Position numbers and translations under genes: made by a program
Shown here: piece by piece, positions 54,669 through 63,281 of the stretch
How positions within the stretch are numbered: position 1 is the first letter of the stretch
How the letters are laid out: each line of letters starts with the position of its first letter
Source: Nitrobacter vulgaris
GTDB taxonomy: Bacteria > Pseudomonadota > Alphaproteobacteria > Rhizobiales > Xanthobacteraceae
Length of the DNA stretch: 64,000 nt
Direction: 5' to 3'
Assembly: GCF_002028545.1 (NCBI RefSeq)
Contig: NZ_MWPQ01000036.1
Location: 1-64,000, forward strand
The notes under the pieces: generated by a model
What the model was told of the DNA's origin: nothing
The model's database searches: none
Seen by the model: only the letters and a program-made list of their open reading frames with translations

Positions 54669-55709
54669 ATGAGAATCGATAACGACGTCGTAGAAGCGAT
54701 CGGAAATACGCCTCTTATCAAGTTAAAGCACGCCTCAAATGCGACCGGATGCACCGTTCTCGGCAAGGCCGAGTTCATGAATCCGGGCCAGTCTGTCAAG
54801 GATCGCGCCGGGAAACAGATGATTCTGGAAGCTGAAAGGCGCGGCGATCTCAAGCCCGGCGGCCTCGTGGTCGAGGGCACGGCCGGGAATACCGGCATTG
54901 GTCTTGCCGTCGTCGCCAGCGCGCGCGGGTATCGCACGATGATCGTGATCCCGGAAACACAAAGCCGCGAAAAGAAGGACATGCTGCGGCTGTGCGGAGC
55001 CGAGCTTGTCGAAGTTCCGGCGCTTCCCTACAGCAATCCGAATAATTATCAGCACATCGCAAAGCGTCTCGCTGACGAACTGCGCAAGTCCGAACCCAAC
55101 GGCGTCCTGTTTGCCGATCAATGGAACAACCTCGACAATCCCAAGGCGCACTACGTTTCAACGGGCCCCGAAATCTGGGAGCAGACCGGTGGCAAGGTCG
55201 ACGGCTTCATCTGTTCGATCGGCACGGGCGGCACGCTGGCCGGAGCGAGCGCTTTCCTGCGGGAAAAAAAGAAGGATATCGTCATCGGTGTTGCGGACCC
55301 TCGCGGGGCGGCCATGTATGAGTTGTTCAAGAACGGCGTGGCCAAGCCGACCGCGGGAGGTTCGATTACCGAGGGAATCGGGCTCGGACGGGTAACGCCG
55401 GTGATTGCCGACGCTAAAGTTGACGAAGCTTACCTCATCCCAGACGAGGAGGCCGTGCCCGTCATCTACGATTTGCTTGAACATGAAGGGCTTTGCCTTG
55501 GCGGCTCGACTGGTGTCAACGTCGCCGGCGCGATTCGTCTCGCGCGCCAGTTGGGACCCGGTCACACCGTCGTGACGATCCTGTGCGACTCCGGCAACCG
55601 TTACCAATCGAAACTTTTCAACCCGGACTTTATGCGCTCCAAGGGCCTTCCCGTGCCGCAATGGCTCGAGAGACAAAGCACCGTAAAAATTCCCCTCGCA
55701 GCAGTTTAA
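54669..55709 (+). CDS. cysK: Cysteine synthase A
   Basis: A 346-residue PLP enzyme making cysteine from O-acetylserine and sulfide. I take the ATG at 54669 (MRIDNDVVEAIGNTPLIKLK); an ATG at 54651 is also possible. The Schiff-base Lys is in NPGQSVKDRAGK (Lys44). The phosphate-binding loop is VEGTAGNTGIGLAVVASARG and the C-terminal cofactor segment is CLGGSTGVNVAGAIRLARQL. It is convergent with the aap operon. Confidence 0.93.
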   Translation: MRIDNDVVEAIGNTPLIKLKHASNATGCTVLGKAEFMNPGQSVKDRAGKQMILEAERRGDLKPGGLVVEGTAGNTGIGLAVVASARGYRTMIVIPETQSREKKDMLRLCGAELVEVPALPYSNPNNYQHIAKRLADELRKSEPNGVLFADQWNNLDNPKAHYVSTGPEIWEQTGGKVDGFICSIGTGGTLAGASAFLREKKKDIVIGVADPRGAAMYELFKNGVAKPTAGGSITEGIGLGRVTPVIADAKVDEAYLIPDEEAVPVIYDLLEHEGLCLGGSTGVNVAGAIRLARQLGPGHTVVTILCDSGNRYQSKLFNPDFMRSKGLPVPQWLERQSTVKIPLAAV

Positions 55710-55722
55710 AGCCGTTCCGGTC

Positions 55723-56466
55723 TCACCGCAGGATCTGGCTTAGAAAGAGCTGGCTTCGCGGGTGTCGCGGGTTGGCGAAGAAACTTGCCGGGGTATCGGA
55801 CTCGATGATCTGGCCCTCATCCATGAACACGACGCGGTTAGCTACTTCTTTGGCGAATCCCATTTCGTGTGTGACCACAAGCATGGTCATGCCTTCTCTA
55901 GCCAGATCCACCATCGTGTCGAGAACCTCCTTGACCATTTCGGGATCCAGGGAGGACGTGGGTTCATCGAACAGCATGACCTTGGGGTTCATCGTGAGCG
56001 CGCGCGCGATCGCCACACGCTGCTGCTGGCCTCCGGACATCTGCCCAGGATATTTATTGGCCTGATCAGGTATTTTGACGCGTTCCAGAAACTTCATTGC
56101 CGCAGCCTCGGCATCTTTCTTCGGAGTATTGCGGACCCAGATGGGAGCGAGCGTGCAGTTCTCGAGCACTGTGAGGTGCGGAAACAGATTGAAACTCTGG
56201 AAGACCATTCCGACCTCGCGCCGCACCTCGTCGACGCGCCGCAAATTGGGTCCCAGCTCAATTCCATCGACGACGATGCGACCCTCCTGAAACTCCTCAA
56301 GAGCGTTGATGCAGCGGATCAGCGTTGACTTTCCGGAGCCTGACGGCCCGCAAATGACGATGCGTTCGCCACGGGCCACGTCGAGATCGATGTCCCGCAG
56401 CACGTGGAAACTGCCGAACCACTTGTTGAGACCGATGATGGAAACGATGGCGTTCGCATCTGTCAT
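55723..56466 (-). CDS. aapP: Amino-acid ABC transporter ATPase AapP
   Basis: A 247-residue ATPase. The ATG at 56466 has GGA eight bases upstream; the TTG at 56478 is less likely. Walker A is GPSGSGKST, the signature is [15 protein letters not shown], Walker B is [15 protein letters not shown] and the H-loop is [14 protein letters not shown]. It powers uptake by the AapQ-AapM permease and closes the aapJQMP operon, 15 bases after aapM. Confidence 0.95.
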   Translation of the reverse strand: MTDANAIVSIIGLNKWFGSFHVLRDIDLDVARGERIVICGPSGSGKSTLIRCINALEEFQEGRIVVDGIELGPNLRRVDEVRREVGMVFQSFNLFPHLTVLENCTLAPIWVRNTPKKDAEAAAMKFLERVKIPDQANKYPGQMSGGQQQRVAIARALTMNPKVMLFDEPTSSLDPEMVKEVLDTMVDLAREGMTMLVVTHEMGFAKEVANRVVFMDEGQIIESDTPASFFANPRHPRSQLFLSQILR

Positions 56467-56481
56467 TGATATTTCCAAAGC

Positions 56482-58002
56482 TCAGGTTCGTCGATGCGCG
56501 TTCAGTCGATGCTCCACGAATAGGGAATATCGCGACATGCTGAAGCAGAATGCGAAGTAGATGAGTCCGGTGAACGCGAACCCGGTGAACAGCGTAGTTG
56601 GCGTCGCCCACGCGGGATCTGCAAACGAAGCTCGCAAGCTCCCGAGCAGATCGAACAATGCGACGATCGAGACCAGCGAGGTATCCTTGAACAACGCGAT
56701 AAAGCTGTTGACCAATCCTGGAATGACGTGCCGCACCGCCTGCGGCATTACGATCAGCCCGGTGGTCTTCCAATAGGATAGTCCAAGCGCATGGGCGGCT
56801 TCTGCCTGTCCGTTCGGGATCGCCGCGAGACCGCCGCGAATAACCTCGGCATTATACGCCCCGGCGAACAGCGCTATGCCGATTAGGACTCGAACCAGCC
56901 CATCGACGGTGAAGTTTCCGGGAAGAAAGAGCGGCAACATGTAGGTCGCAAAAAACAATACGGTGATCAGGGGAACGCCGCGCCAGAATTCGATGAAAGC
57001 GATTGAGAACATCCGGATCAGCGGAAGGGTCGAACGCCGTCCCAGAGCCAACGCAATTCCGATCGGTATCGACGATACGATGCCTGTCACCGACACCACC
57101 AGCGTTACCAGCAGGCCGCCCCAGAGACGGGTATCGACAACCGGAAGTCCGCCGCGATCGAGACGCATTGCGGCGATAACCAGGCCAATGCCGACAAATG
57201 TTGTCAGGCTCGCGAGTAACGCTCCCCAGCCTGCACGGAAGCCGCCGCTGAAAAGGAAGAGCAGCAGCGAAACGATCGCAGCAGTGCAACCAAAATCGTA
57301 CCAGACCGGCTGACCAGAGCTCTGGAGCCGATCCCGGAGCGAACTCAGCGGCGAGGCCAGCCAGTTCAGTGCATCGCCAATTGATGCAACGGCATTTCCC
57401 AACAGTCGTAAGATCGAACCGAATTCGCCTGCTTCCCCTGACGCGGCGAGCTGCCGCCCGGCATTACCAACGCTGTCAGCCAAGCTGGACAGAATCCCGG
57501 CGGTCCAGCTCACGCCAAATCCAGTGATGCCTCCACCGTGGAGAAGAAAAAATGCTGCGACCGGGAAAGCGATGAAGAACAGGCTGGCATTGAGACGTTT
57601 GGCCGGCAACCGAGGAATGAGAAGCGGCAGCAACAAGATGGCCGCCAACAGAAACGTCAGATTTACCCGCCACCGTTCGGGTTCTGGGTAAAAGCCGTAA
57701 ATGAACTGGGTGATCTTCGCGTTGACGAACGGCCAGCACGCCCCGATTGATTGACTTGTATCGGTAACCAAACACGACGTTCGATTCTGACCTTCCCAGA
57801 CCGCATCAACGAAGAAAAATCGAACTGCTGGAACAAGGACGAACCATAGCAGCGCAGCTCCAGTCACCGTAAGCAGCGCGTTGCTCGGGGAACTGAACAG
57901 ACGGATCCAGAGAACACGGGCCAGGCTCGTAGTCCTGATGGGTGCGTGTCGTTCCGGAACGAGAGCGGCGCGTATAAACGATGGTGCGGGCCGAACGCTC
58001 AT
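56482..58002 (-). CDS. aapM: Amino-acid ABC transporter permease AapM
   Basis: A 506-residue permease, larger than most His/Glu-type permeases because of extra N-terminal helices, as is typical for AapM. The EAA-like motif is in GGLAAIPNGQAEAAHALGLS. The transmembrane core includes LVTLVVSVTGIVSSIPIGIA. It overlaps the aapQ stop by four bases (ATGA), forming the heterodimeric channel for general L-amino-acid transport. Confidence 0.94.
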   Translation of the reverse strand: MSVRPAPSFIRAALVPERHAPIRTTSLARVLWIRLFSSPSNALLTVTGAALLWFVLVPAVRFFFVDAVWEGQNRTSCLVTDTSQSIGACWPFVNAKITQFIYGFYPEPERWRVNLTFLLAAILLLPLLIPRLPAKRLNASLFFIAFPVAAFFLLHGGGITGFGVSWTAGILSSLADSVGNAGRQLAASGEAGEFGSILRLLGNAVASIGDALNWLASPLSSLRDRLQSSGQPVWYDFGCTAAIVSLLLFLFSGGFRAGWGALLASLTTFVGIGLVIAAMRLDRGGLPVVDTRLWGGLLVTLVVSVTGIVSSIPIGIALALGRRSTLPLIRMFSIAFIEFWRGVPLITVLFFATYMLPLFLPGNFTVDGLVRVLIGIALFAGAYNAEVIRGGLAAIPNGQAEAAHALGLSYWKTTGLIVMPQAVRHVIPGLVNSFIALFKDTSLVSIVALFDLLGSLRASFADPAWATPTTLFTGFAFTGLIYFAFCFSMSRYSLFVEHRLNAHRRT

Positions 58003-59204
58003 GCACCCCCGCTCCGTGCAACGCGCCTGGAGTAGACGCTCATGATCCCGCTGGTCACCAGCGAAATCAGCAGATACACGCCCATCGTGATCGCGAGGAT
58101 CTCGATGGCTTGACCGGTCTGGCTAAGCGTTGTCCCCGCAAACACCGAGAACAGTTCCGGATAACCGATAGCGACAGCCAACGAGGAATTTTTGGTGAGG
58201 TTGAGGTACTGATTGGTCAGCGGCGGTAGAATGACCCTCATGGCTTGCGGGACCACGATCAATCGCAGCGTCGATCTGCGCGAAAGTCCGAGCGCGGCGC
58301 CTGCTTCCATCTGTCCCTTATGCACCGAAAGAATCCCCGCGCGCACGACTTCCGCGATGAAGGCGGCCGTATATGTCGAGAGCGCAATCGCTAGCGCGAC
58401 AAACTCCGGGATCAGGCGCGCGCCGCCAGAGAAATTGAATCCCTGGAGAGTTGGCATTTCGAACGCGAAGGGAGTACCGAAAATGACCATCGCGGCGGCG
58501 GGAAGACCGAGCAGCAGACCAAGGGCGTATGGCCATACAACCAAAGCTCGCCCGCTCCGAAACAACTTGCGACGGGAATGGCTTCGCAGCAGCATGCAGC
58601 CGATGATCGCAACCACCACCGCGACGGCAAACGCGATTAGCCCCTCCTGCCCGACAGGCTTGGGAACCACAAGACCACGATTGCTGAGGAAGATACCGTC
58701 AATGACTGAGATGCTTTGCTTTGGACTCGGAAGCGTCCTCAGTACCGCGAGATACCAGAACAGAATCTGAAACAGTAAGGGCAGGTTTCGAACCAGTTCC
58801 ACATAGCCGCCGGAAATGCGGGATATCAACCAGTTCGGCGACAACCGGCCGAGCGCCACCATGAAGCCGATTATCGTTGCGAAGAAAATACCAACTGCGG
58901 CGACCACGAGCGTATTCACAAGGCCGACAAGGAAAACGCGCGTGTAACTGTCGGTCTCGGAGTATGGGATCAGGGTCTGGCTAACGCCGAATCCCGCGGT
59001 ATTCGACATGAAGCCAAGCCCGGATGCGATATTCTGCGCGTCCAGATTTGCTTTTGCGTTGGCCACGATCTCATAGCCGATCCACGCAAGGACGGCGACG
59101 AATACAGCCTGCAACGCAAGGGCACCCCAACCAGCCCGCCCGCCAAGCGCACGTCGTAGCCTGAGAAAAAATTGCAGCGGCGGTTTTCGAGGCGCGACGG
59201 TCAT
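57999..59204 (-). CDS. aapQ: Amino-acid ABC transporter permease AapQ
   Basis: A 401-residue permease with the usual long periplasmic-side insertion of AapQ. The EAA loop is GILSVHKGQMEAGAALGLSR and further core helices include VGLVNTLVVAAVGIFFATII and GYVELVRNLPLLFQILFWYL. It follows aapJ by 14 bases and overlaps aapM. Together with AapM it spans the inner membrane. Confidence 0.94.
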   Translation of the reverse strand: MTVAPRKPPLQFFLRLRRALGGRAGWGALALQAVFVAVLAWIGYEIVANAKANLDAQNIASGLGFMSNTAGFGVSQTLIPYSETDSYTRVFLVGLVNTLVVAAVGIFFATIIGFMVALGRLSPNWLISRISGGYVELVRNLPLLFQILFWYLAVLRTLPSPKQSISVIDGIFLSNRGLVVPKPVGQEGLIAFAVAVVVAIIGCMLLRSHSRRKLFRSGRALVVWPYALGLLLGLPAAAMVIFGTPFAFEMPTLQGFNFSGGARLIPEFVALAIALSTYTAAFIAEVVRAGILSVHKGQMEAGAALGLSRRSTLRLIVVPQAMRVILPPLTNQYLNLTKNSSLAVAIGYPELFSVFAGTTLSQTGQAIEILAITMGVYLLISLVTSGIMSVYSRRVARSGGA

Positions 59205-59218
59205 TCCTGACGCTGACG

Positions 59219-60253
59219 CTAGCGGATCGGTGGCGCGTACTGAATGCCGCCCTGCGTCCAGAGCCTATTGAGTCCTCGTGTGATGCCAAGCGGGGATCCG
59301 GCGCCGACGTTACGATCAAACGCTTCGCCATAGTTGCCGACGGCCTTGATGATGCGCGAGACCCAATCCTTGGTTACGCCGAGTTGCTCGCCGAAATTGC
59401 CGTCGGTCCCGAAAATGCGCTTGAGTTCCGGATTCTCCGATTTTGCCATCTCGCCAACATTCTTCTGCGTGATACCAAGCTCTTCCGCGTTGATCATCGC
59501 AAACAGCGTCCACTTCACGAGATCGAACCACTGGTCATCGCCCTGACGCACCATCGGCCCGAGCGGCTCCTTCGAGATCACCTCCGGCAGAACCGCATGA
59601 TCGGCGGGATTAAGGAGCTTCAACCGCTGGGCGTAGAGCTGTGAAATATCCGACGTAAACACATCGCATCGACCGGTTTCGTAGGCCTTTATGGTTTCGT
59701 CGGCCGTGCTGAACGCGATAACCTCGTATTTCATCTTATTGCTTTTGAAGTAATCGGCGAGATTCTGTTCGCTCGTGGTGCCGGTCTGAACGCAGACGGA
59801 TGCGCTATTCAATTCTAGCGCCGAATTTACCTTGAGAGATTTCCTGACCAGAAAACCCTGCCCGTCGTAGTAAGTCACGCCGGTGAAATTTCCTCCAAGC
59901 GAGGTATCGCGTGAAAGTGTCCATGACGTATCGCGCGACAGCACATCTATGTCGCCCCACTGTAGAGCGATAAACCGGTCTTTGGCGGATAGCGGGACGA
60001 ACTTGATCTTGCTCGGATCGTTGAACACGACTGCTGCGATTGCGCGGCAGATGTCCACGTCAAGACCGGTCCAGTTTCCTTTGTCGTCAGGGGTGGAAAA
60101 CCCTGGCAACCCCTGAGTCACGCCACACGACAGCACGCCTCGTTCCTTGACTGCCTCGAGCGTGGTCTTCGCCTTCGCGGATTCCTGTGCGGATGCCGAT
60201 TGTAATGTAATACCAGCGGCGATGGCGAAAATGGCAGCAAGTATGCATTTCAT
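59219..60253 (-). CDS. aapJ: Periplasmic amino-acid-binding protein AapJ
   Basis: A 344-residue binding protein. The ATG at 60253, with GAAAGG upstream, starts the signal peptide (MKCILAAIFAIAAGITLQSA, cleaved after SAQ). Family hallmarks are VKERGVLSCGVTQGLPGFST, GLDVDICRAIAAVVFNDPSK and DTSWTLSRDTSLGGNFTGVT, typical of general L-amino-acid binding proteins of the AapJ/BztA group. It is the first gene of aapJQMP and takes broad-specificity amino acids to AapQM. Confidence 0.95.
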   Translation of the reverse strand: MKCILAAIFAIAAGITLQSASAQESAKAKTTLEAVKERGVLSCGVTQGLPGFSTPDDKGNWTGLDVDICRAIAAVVFNDPSKIKFVPLSAKDRFIALQWGDIDVLSRDTSWTLSRDTSLGGNFTGVTYYDGQGFLVRKSLKVNSALELNSASVCVQTGTTSEQNLADYFKSNKMKYEVIAFSTADETIKAYETGRCDVFTSDISQLYAQRLKLLNPADHAVLPEVISKEPLGPMVRQGDDQWFDLVKWTLFAMINAEELGITQKNVGEMAKSENPELKRIFGTDGNFGEQLGVTKDWVSRIIKAVGNYGEAFDRNVGAGSPLGITRGLNRLWTQGGIQYAPPIR

Positions 60254-60520
60254 GGCAATGCCTTTCAAGAACGTCAATGGATTGTCAGTTCGTGCCGTTT
60301 AGTCGCTCGGTTGAGTGCGGCCAATCGATTCGTTTCTCCCACCAGAATCGGGCCAAAGACGGACTGCGTCGATCAACCGATGTTGAGAGCAGATGGAAAC
60401 TCGCAGCGGCTCTCCACCCTCGGTCGGCAGGGATTGAATTCCATCACGGAACGACTAGCGGTGGACTCTAGCGTCCGCATCCGTTCCGCGATCCGCCTTG
60501 CGAAGGTTGGAATCAAGGAG
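60254..60520. other. Divergent aapJ/metC intergenic region, left part
   Basis: No convincing gene on either strand. It must contain the aapJ promoter. If the terminator at 60521-60556 is used, a plus-strand transcript of up to about 250 bases could start here, but no promoter is identified. Confidence 0.35.
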
Positions 60521-60556
60521 CCACTAGCAAATATATGTTGCTAGTGGGGTTTTAAA
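60521..60556 (+). terminator. Orphan Rho-independent terminator or attenuator ahead of the metC gene
   Basis: CCACTAGCAA (60521-60530) pairs perfectly with TTGCTAGTGG (60538-60547), followed by GGTTTTAAATTT. No plus-strand gene precedes it; the next plus-strand gene is metC, 123 bases downstream. It could end a small RNA or act as a leader attenuator for metC. Confidence 0.6.
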
Positions 60557-60678
60557 TTTGACGTTCAGCTCCGCGACACGTGGGGGTTGACGGGGGTCTT
60601 TCCCTTCCTGTTACTACCCGACCACTCCGGAACTGCCATCCGGAAAGCACAAAATGCCTGGTTCAGCAGCGGGAAGAT

Positions 60679-61875
60679 ATGACCTTGTCGAAGGGCGACA
60701 GACCCACGGATTCGCTTCGAGCGGAAACCAGATTGGTCGTTTCCGGTCGAGACACGGCGTCCCAGAAAGGGTTCGTCAATCCTCCCATCGTTCGCGGCTC
60801 GACCGTGCTTTACCCGACTGCAAGCGATCTTTACGCTCACCGCGGAGAATTCCAATACGGACGGCACGGCACCCCTTCAACCCGCGCGTTGCAGGATGCG
60901 TTGGCGGCGTTGGAAGGCCCGCAATGCGCAGGCATAGGCCTCGTTCCTTCGGGGGTGTCTGCGATTTCTACGGCGCTATTGTCCGTGCTGAAGGCCGGCG
61001 ATCATGTTCTGGTCTGCGATAACATTTATCGTCCTACGCGACAATTCTGCGATGGGATTCTGACGCGCTATGGAATCGAGACCACCTATTTCGACCCACT
61101 GATCGGTTCGGGAATCGCCGCGCTGTTCAGGCCGGAAACCCGCGCGGTAATGGTGGAGGCTCCAGGCTCTCAGTCTTTGGAGATGCCCGACGTTCCGGCG
61201 ATCGCTGCCGCGGCGCACGCCCGCGGCGCGCTTGTGATCGACGACAATACGTGGGCAACCCCCCTCTTCCGCCGCGCACTCGAACAAGGCGTGGACATAA
61301 GCATCCAGGCGGCGACCAAGTACATCGGAGGACATTCCGACCTCATGTTTGGTACCATAGCCGCCAATGCCAAGGCCTGGCCGGCGCTCGCCGAAACCAT
61401 CAAGCTGCTCGGTCTATGCGTCGGTCCTGACGATGTGTTTTTGGCCTTGCGGGGATTACGCACTCTTGCGGTAAGGCTTTATCATCACCAGCAGGCCGCG
61501 ATCGACATGGCGCGGTGGCTTGCTCGGCGGCCGGAAGTTGCAAGTATTTTGCATCCCGCATTACCGGACGATCCCGGTCATGCGATCTGGAAACGGGACT
61601 TCACCGGCGCTTCGGGATTGTTCAGCATTGTCCTTAAACCCGCGCCACAACAAGCAGTCGATGCGCTGCTCGATACGCTGAAGCTGTTTGGCATGGGTTA
61701 CTCGTGGGGTGGCTTTGAGAGCCTCATCATTCCCTTCGATTGCGCTTCGTATCGGACCGCGACGAACTGGACGCCGGGCGGGCCGACGCTACGACTACAC
61801 ATCGGCCTTGAGAATTTGGACGATCTCAAGGCCGATCTCGAACGGGGATTTGCGGCCTTCAACGCCCGGCAATGA
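60679..61875 (+). CDS. metC: Cystathionine beta-lyase
   Basis: A 398-residue PLP enzyme of the Cys/Met metabolism family. The start at 60679 (MTLSKGDRPTDSLRAETRLV) has GCGGGAAG just upstream; longer frames begin in non-coding sequence. The cofactor Lys is in IQAATKYIGGHSD (Lys214). Other motifs are YGRHGTPSTRALQDALAALE, IDDNTWATPLFRRALEQGVD and YSWGGFESLIIP. It cleaves cystathionine to homocysteine, completing trans-sulfuration toward methionine. A gamma-synthase or related lyase cannot be fully excluded by sequence. Confidence 0.88.
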   Translation: MTLSKGDRPTDSLRAETRLVVSGRDTASQKGFVNPPIVRGSTVLYPTASDLYAHRGEFQYGRHGTPSTRALQDALAALEGPQCAGIGLVPSGVSAISTALLSVLKAGDHVLVCDNIYRPTRQFCDGILTRYGIETTYFDPLIGSGIAALFRPETRAVMVEAPGSQSLEMPDVPAIAAAAHARGALVIDDNTWATPLFRRALEQGVDISIQAATKYIGGHSDLMFGTIAANAKAWPALAETIKLLGLCVGPDDVFLALRGLRTLAVRLYHHQQAAIDMARWLARRPEVASILHPALPDDPGHAIWKRDFTGASGLFSIVLKPAPQQAVDALLDTLKLFGMGYSWGGFESLIIPFDCASYRTATNWTPGGPTLRLHIGLENLDDLKADLERGFAAFNARQ

Positions 61876-61904
61876 GGCTTCTGCCTCGCGCTTTTTGTTG
61901 TTTC

Positions 61905-62228
61905 TCACGTTGATGATTGGCGTCCATTGAGAATGATGAAGTACACGTTGCGAAAATAAACAATGAGACCGAGAGCCTGGCCGGCGATGAACACCGGATC
62001 TCGCCGGTAAAGGGCGTAAATCAAAAGAAGAATCCCGCCTCCTATCGAGAAGAACCAGAACGCCACGGGGATCACGCTCTTTCGTGCGCGTTCAGATGCA
62101 ATCCATTGCACGACGAACCGCATGGTAAAGAGACCCTGCGCAACAAAACCGAGAACGACCCAGCCGTCAAAATTGGATACGAACACGTCGTAGAAATAGG
62201 TCGTCAGCATCTCGAAGATGTCAGTCAT
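61905..62228 (-). CDS. Lipid-A biosynthesis N-terminal (LAB_N) domain membrane protein
   Basis: A 107-residue protein with three or four transmembrane helices: GWVVLGFVAQGLFTMRFVVQ, then WIASERARKSVIPVAFWFFS and ALGLIVYFRNVYFIILNG. This matches the LAB_N domain, found alone or fused to glycosyltransferases that modify lipid A or other lipids. It overlaps the glycosyltransferase gene by eight bases and probably forms a complex with it in the inner membrane. Confidence 0.88.
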   Translation of the reverse strand: MTDIFEMLTTYFYDVFVSNFDGWVVLGFVAQGLFTMRFVVQWIASERARKSVIPVAFWFFSIGGGILLLIYALYRRDPVFIAGQALGLIVYFRNVYFIILNGRQSST

Positions 62229-62982
62229 GACGCATTACCTCGGTTGCCACGGGTGTCGATTTCTTACGGCGGATCAGCCACCACACACCGGCGAGGTCGA
62301 TGATTCCGATCCACAGGCGATCGAAGAATCCATAATTCGACACGCCTGAACGTCGCAGCCGGTCGATCACGTCGACATAGGTGATGTCATAGCCCTCTCG
62401 CCGCACCAGCGCCGGGAGGAAACGGTGCAAGCCGTCGAAATAAGGGAGGGACAGAAACACCTCCCGCCGAAAGGCCTTCAGCCCGCAACCGGTGTCGCGC
62501 GTCCCGTCGCTCAGCACCCAGCTTCGCACCTTGTTGGCGATTCGCGACTGGAATTTCTTGAATCCGGTATCCTTGCGGCCAACGCGTTGGCCGGCGGCGA
62601 GACCGATGCGTCCCTCACCCTTCTCGATCGCCATTATGAGTTCCGGCAGAAATTCCGGATTGTTCTGACCGTCGCCATCCAGCGTCGCAACGATCGAACC
62701 GCGCGCGGCCCGCACCCCGGTCCGAACCGCCGCCGATTGGCCCGATGACTTTTCGTGACGAATCTGGCGCACATTCTTCCGCCGCGTCATGATCGTAGCC
62801 AAACGCTGGGCGGTTGCATCGGCGGAGCCGTCGTCGACATAGACAATCTCGTAGTCCCACCGGCCGTCCAGCGCGGCAGAGATCTCGTCGATCAAGGGTG
62901 CGATATTGTCCGCCTCGTTGCGCACAGGCACAACTATGGAAATCGTCGGCGTAGTCGTGCTGGTGGACATGTCGTCGTTCAT
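62221..62982 (-). CDS. Family 2 glycosyltransferase (polyprenyl-phosphate sugar transferase type)
   Basis: A 253-residue protein with the GT2 core: ISIVVPVRNEADNIAPLIDE, YEIVYVDDGSADATAQRLAT, ATLDGDGQNNPEFLPELIMA and the C-terminal DTGCGLKAFRREVFLSLPYF. It lacks large membrane domains but has a hydrophobic C terminus (FFDRLWIGIIDLAGVWWLIR). Such DPM1/ArnC-like enzymes move a sugar from a nucleotide donor to undecaprenyl phosphate on the cytosolic face. The LAB_N protein and the ArnT-like transferase beside it are the expected partners. Confidence 0.88.
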   Translation of the reverse strand: MNDDMSTSTTTPTISIVVPVRNEADNIAPLIDEISAALDGRWDYEIVYVDDGSADATAQRLATIMTRRKNVRQIRHEKSSGQSAAVRTGVRAARGSIVATLDGDGQNNPEFLPELIMAIEKGEGRIGLAAGQRVGRKDTGFKKFQSRIANKVRSWVLSDGTRDTGCGLKAFRREVFLSLPYFDGLHRFLPALVRREGYDITYVDVIDRLRRSGVSNYGFFDRLWIGIIDLAGVWWLIRRKKSTPVATEVMRHD

Positions 62983-63027
62983 TGTCCGATTGGTCCGCTA
63001 ATCAGAGCCCGCGAAAAACTGGCCTAT

Positions 63028-63126
63028 AGCGTTTTCGAGCGAAGTGAAATCCGGTTCGCGTGAAGAAAGCGCGTCATCAAAAAGACAGAGTCTTTCACCG
63101 TTTCCGCGAAGCGGTGAAAGACCCTA
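63028..63126. repeat. Intergenic palindromic repeat, copy 2
   Basis: AGCGTTTTCGAGCGAAGTGA, then CCGGTTCGCGTGAAGAAA and GCGCGTC, matches copy 1 at 35766-35868. It is followed by a different but equally perfect hairpin, GTCTTTCACCG (63090-63100) with CGGTGAAAGAC (63112-63122). It fills the gap between the two glycosyltransferase genes; the rest of 62983-63281 has no gene. Confidence 0.8.
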
Positions 63127-63281
63127 GCCGCGTCCGCTTCTTATGGCGCGTAAGCGCTGCGGGCAACACTTTTGAGATGGGAAATTTCGGCGAGCGAAGA
63201 ATTTTATGCTGTCTACATCAATTGTAAGAACAACATCCGGCATAGGTGGCTTATCGTCACGTCGTGTGGCCACCCTGATAT

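Noticed and set aside
60557-60678. Possible SAM-type riboswitch before metC
   Set aside because: I could not match the conserved cores of SAM-I or SAM-II riboswitches; only the orphan terminator stem is supported.
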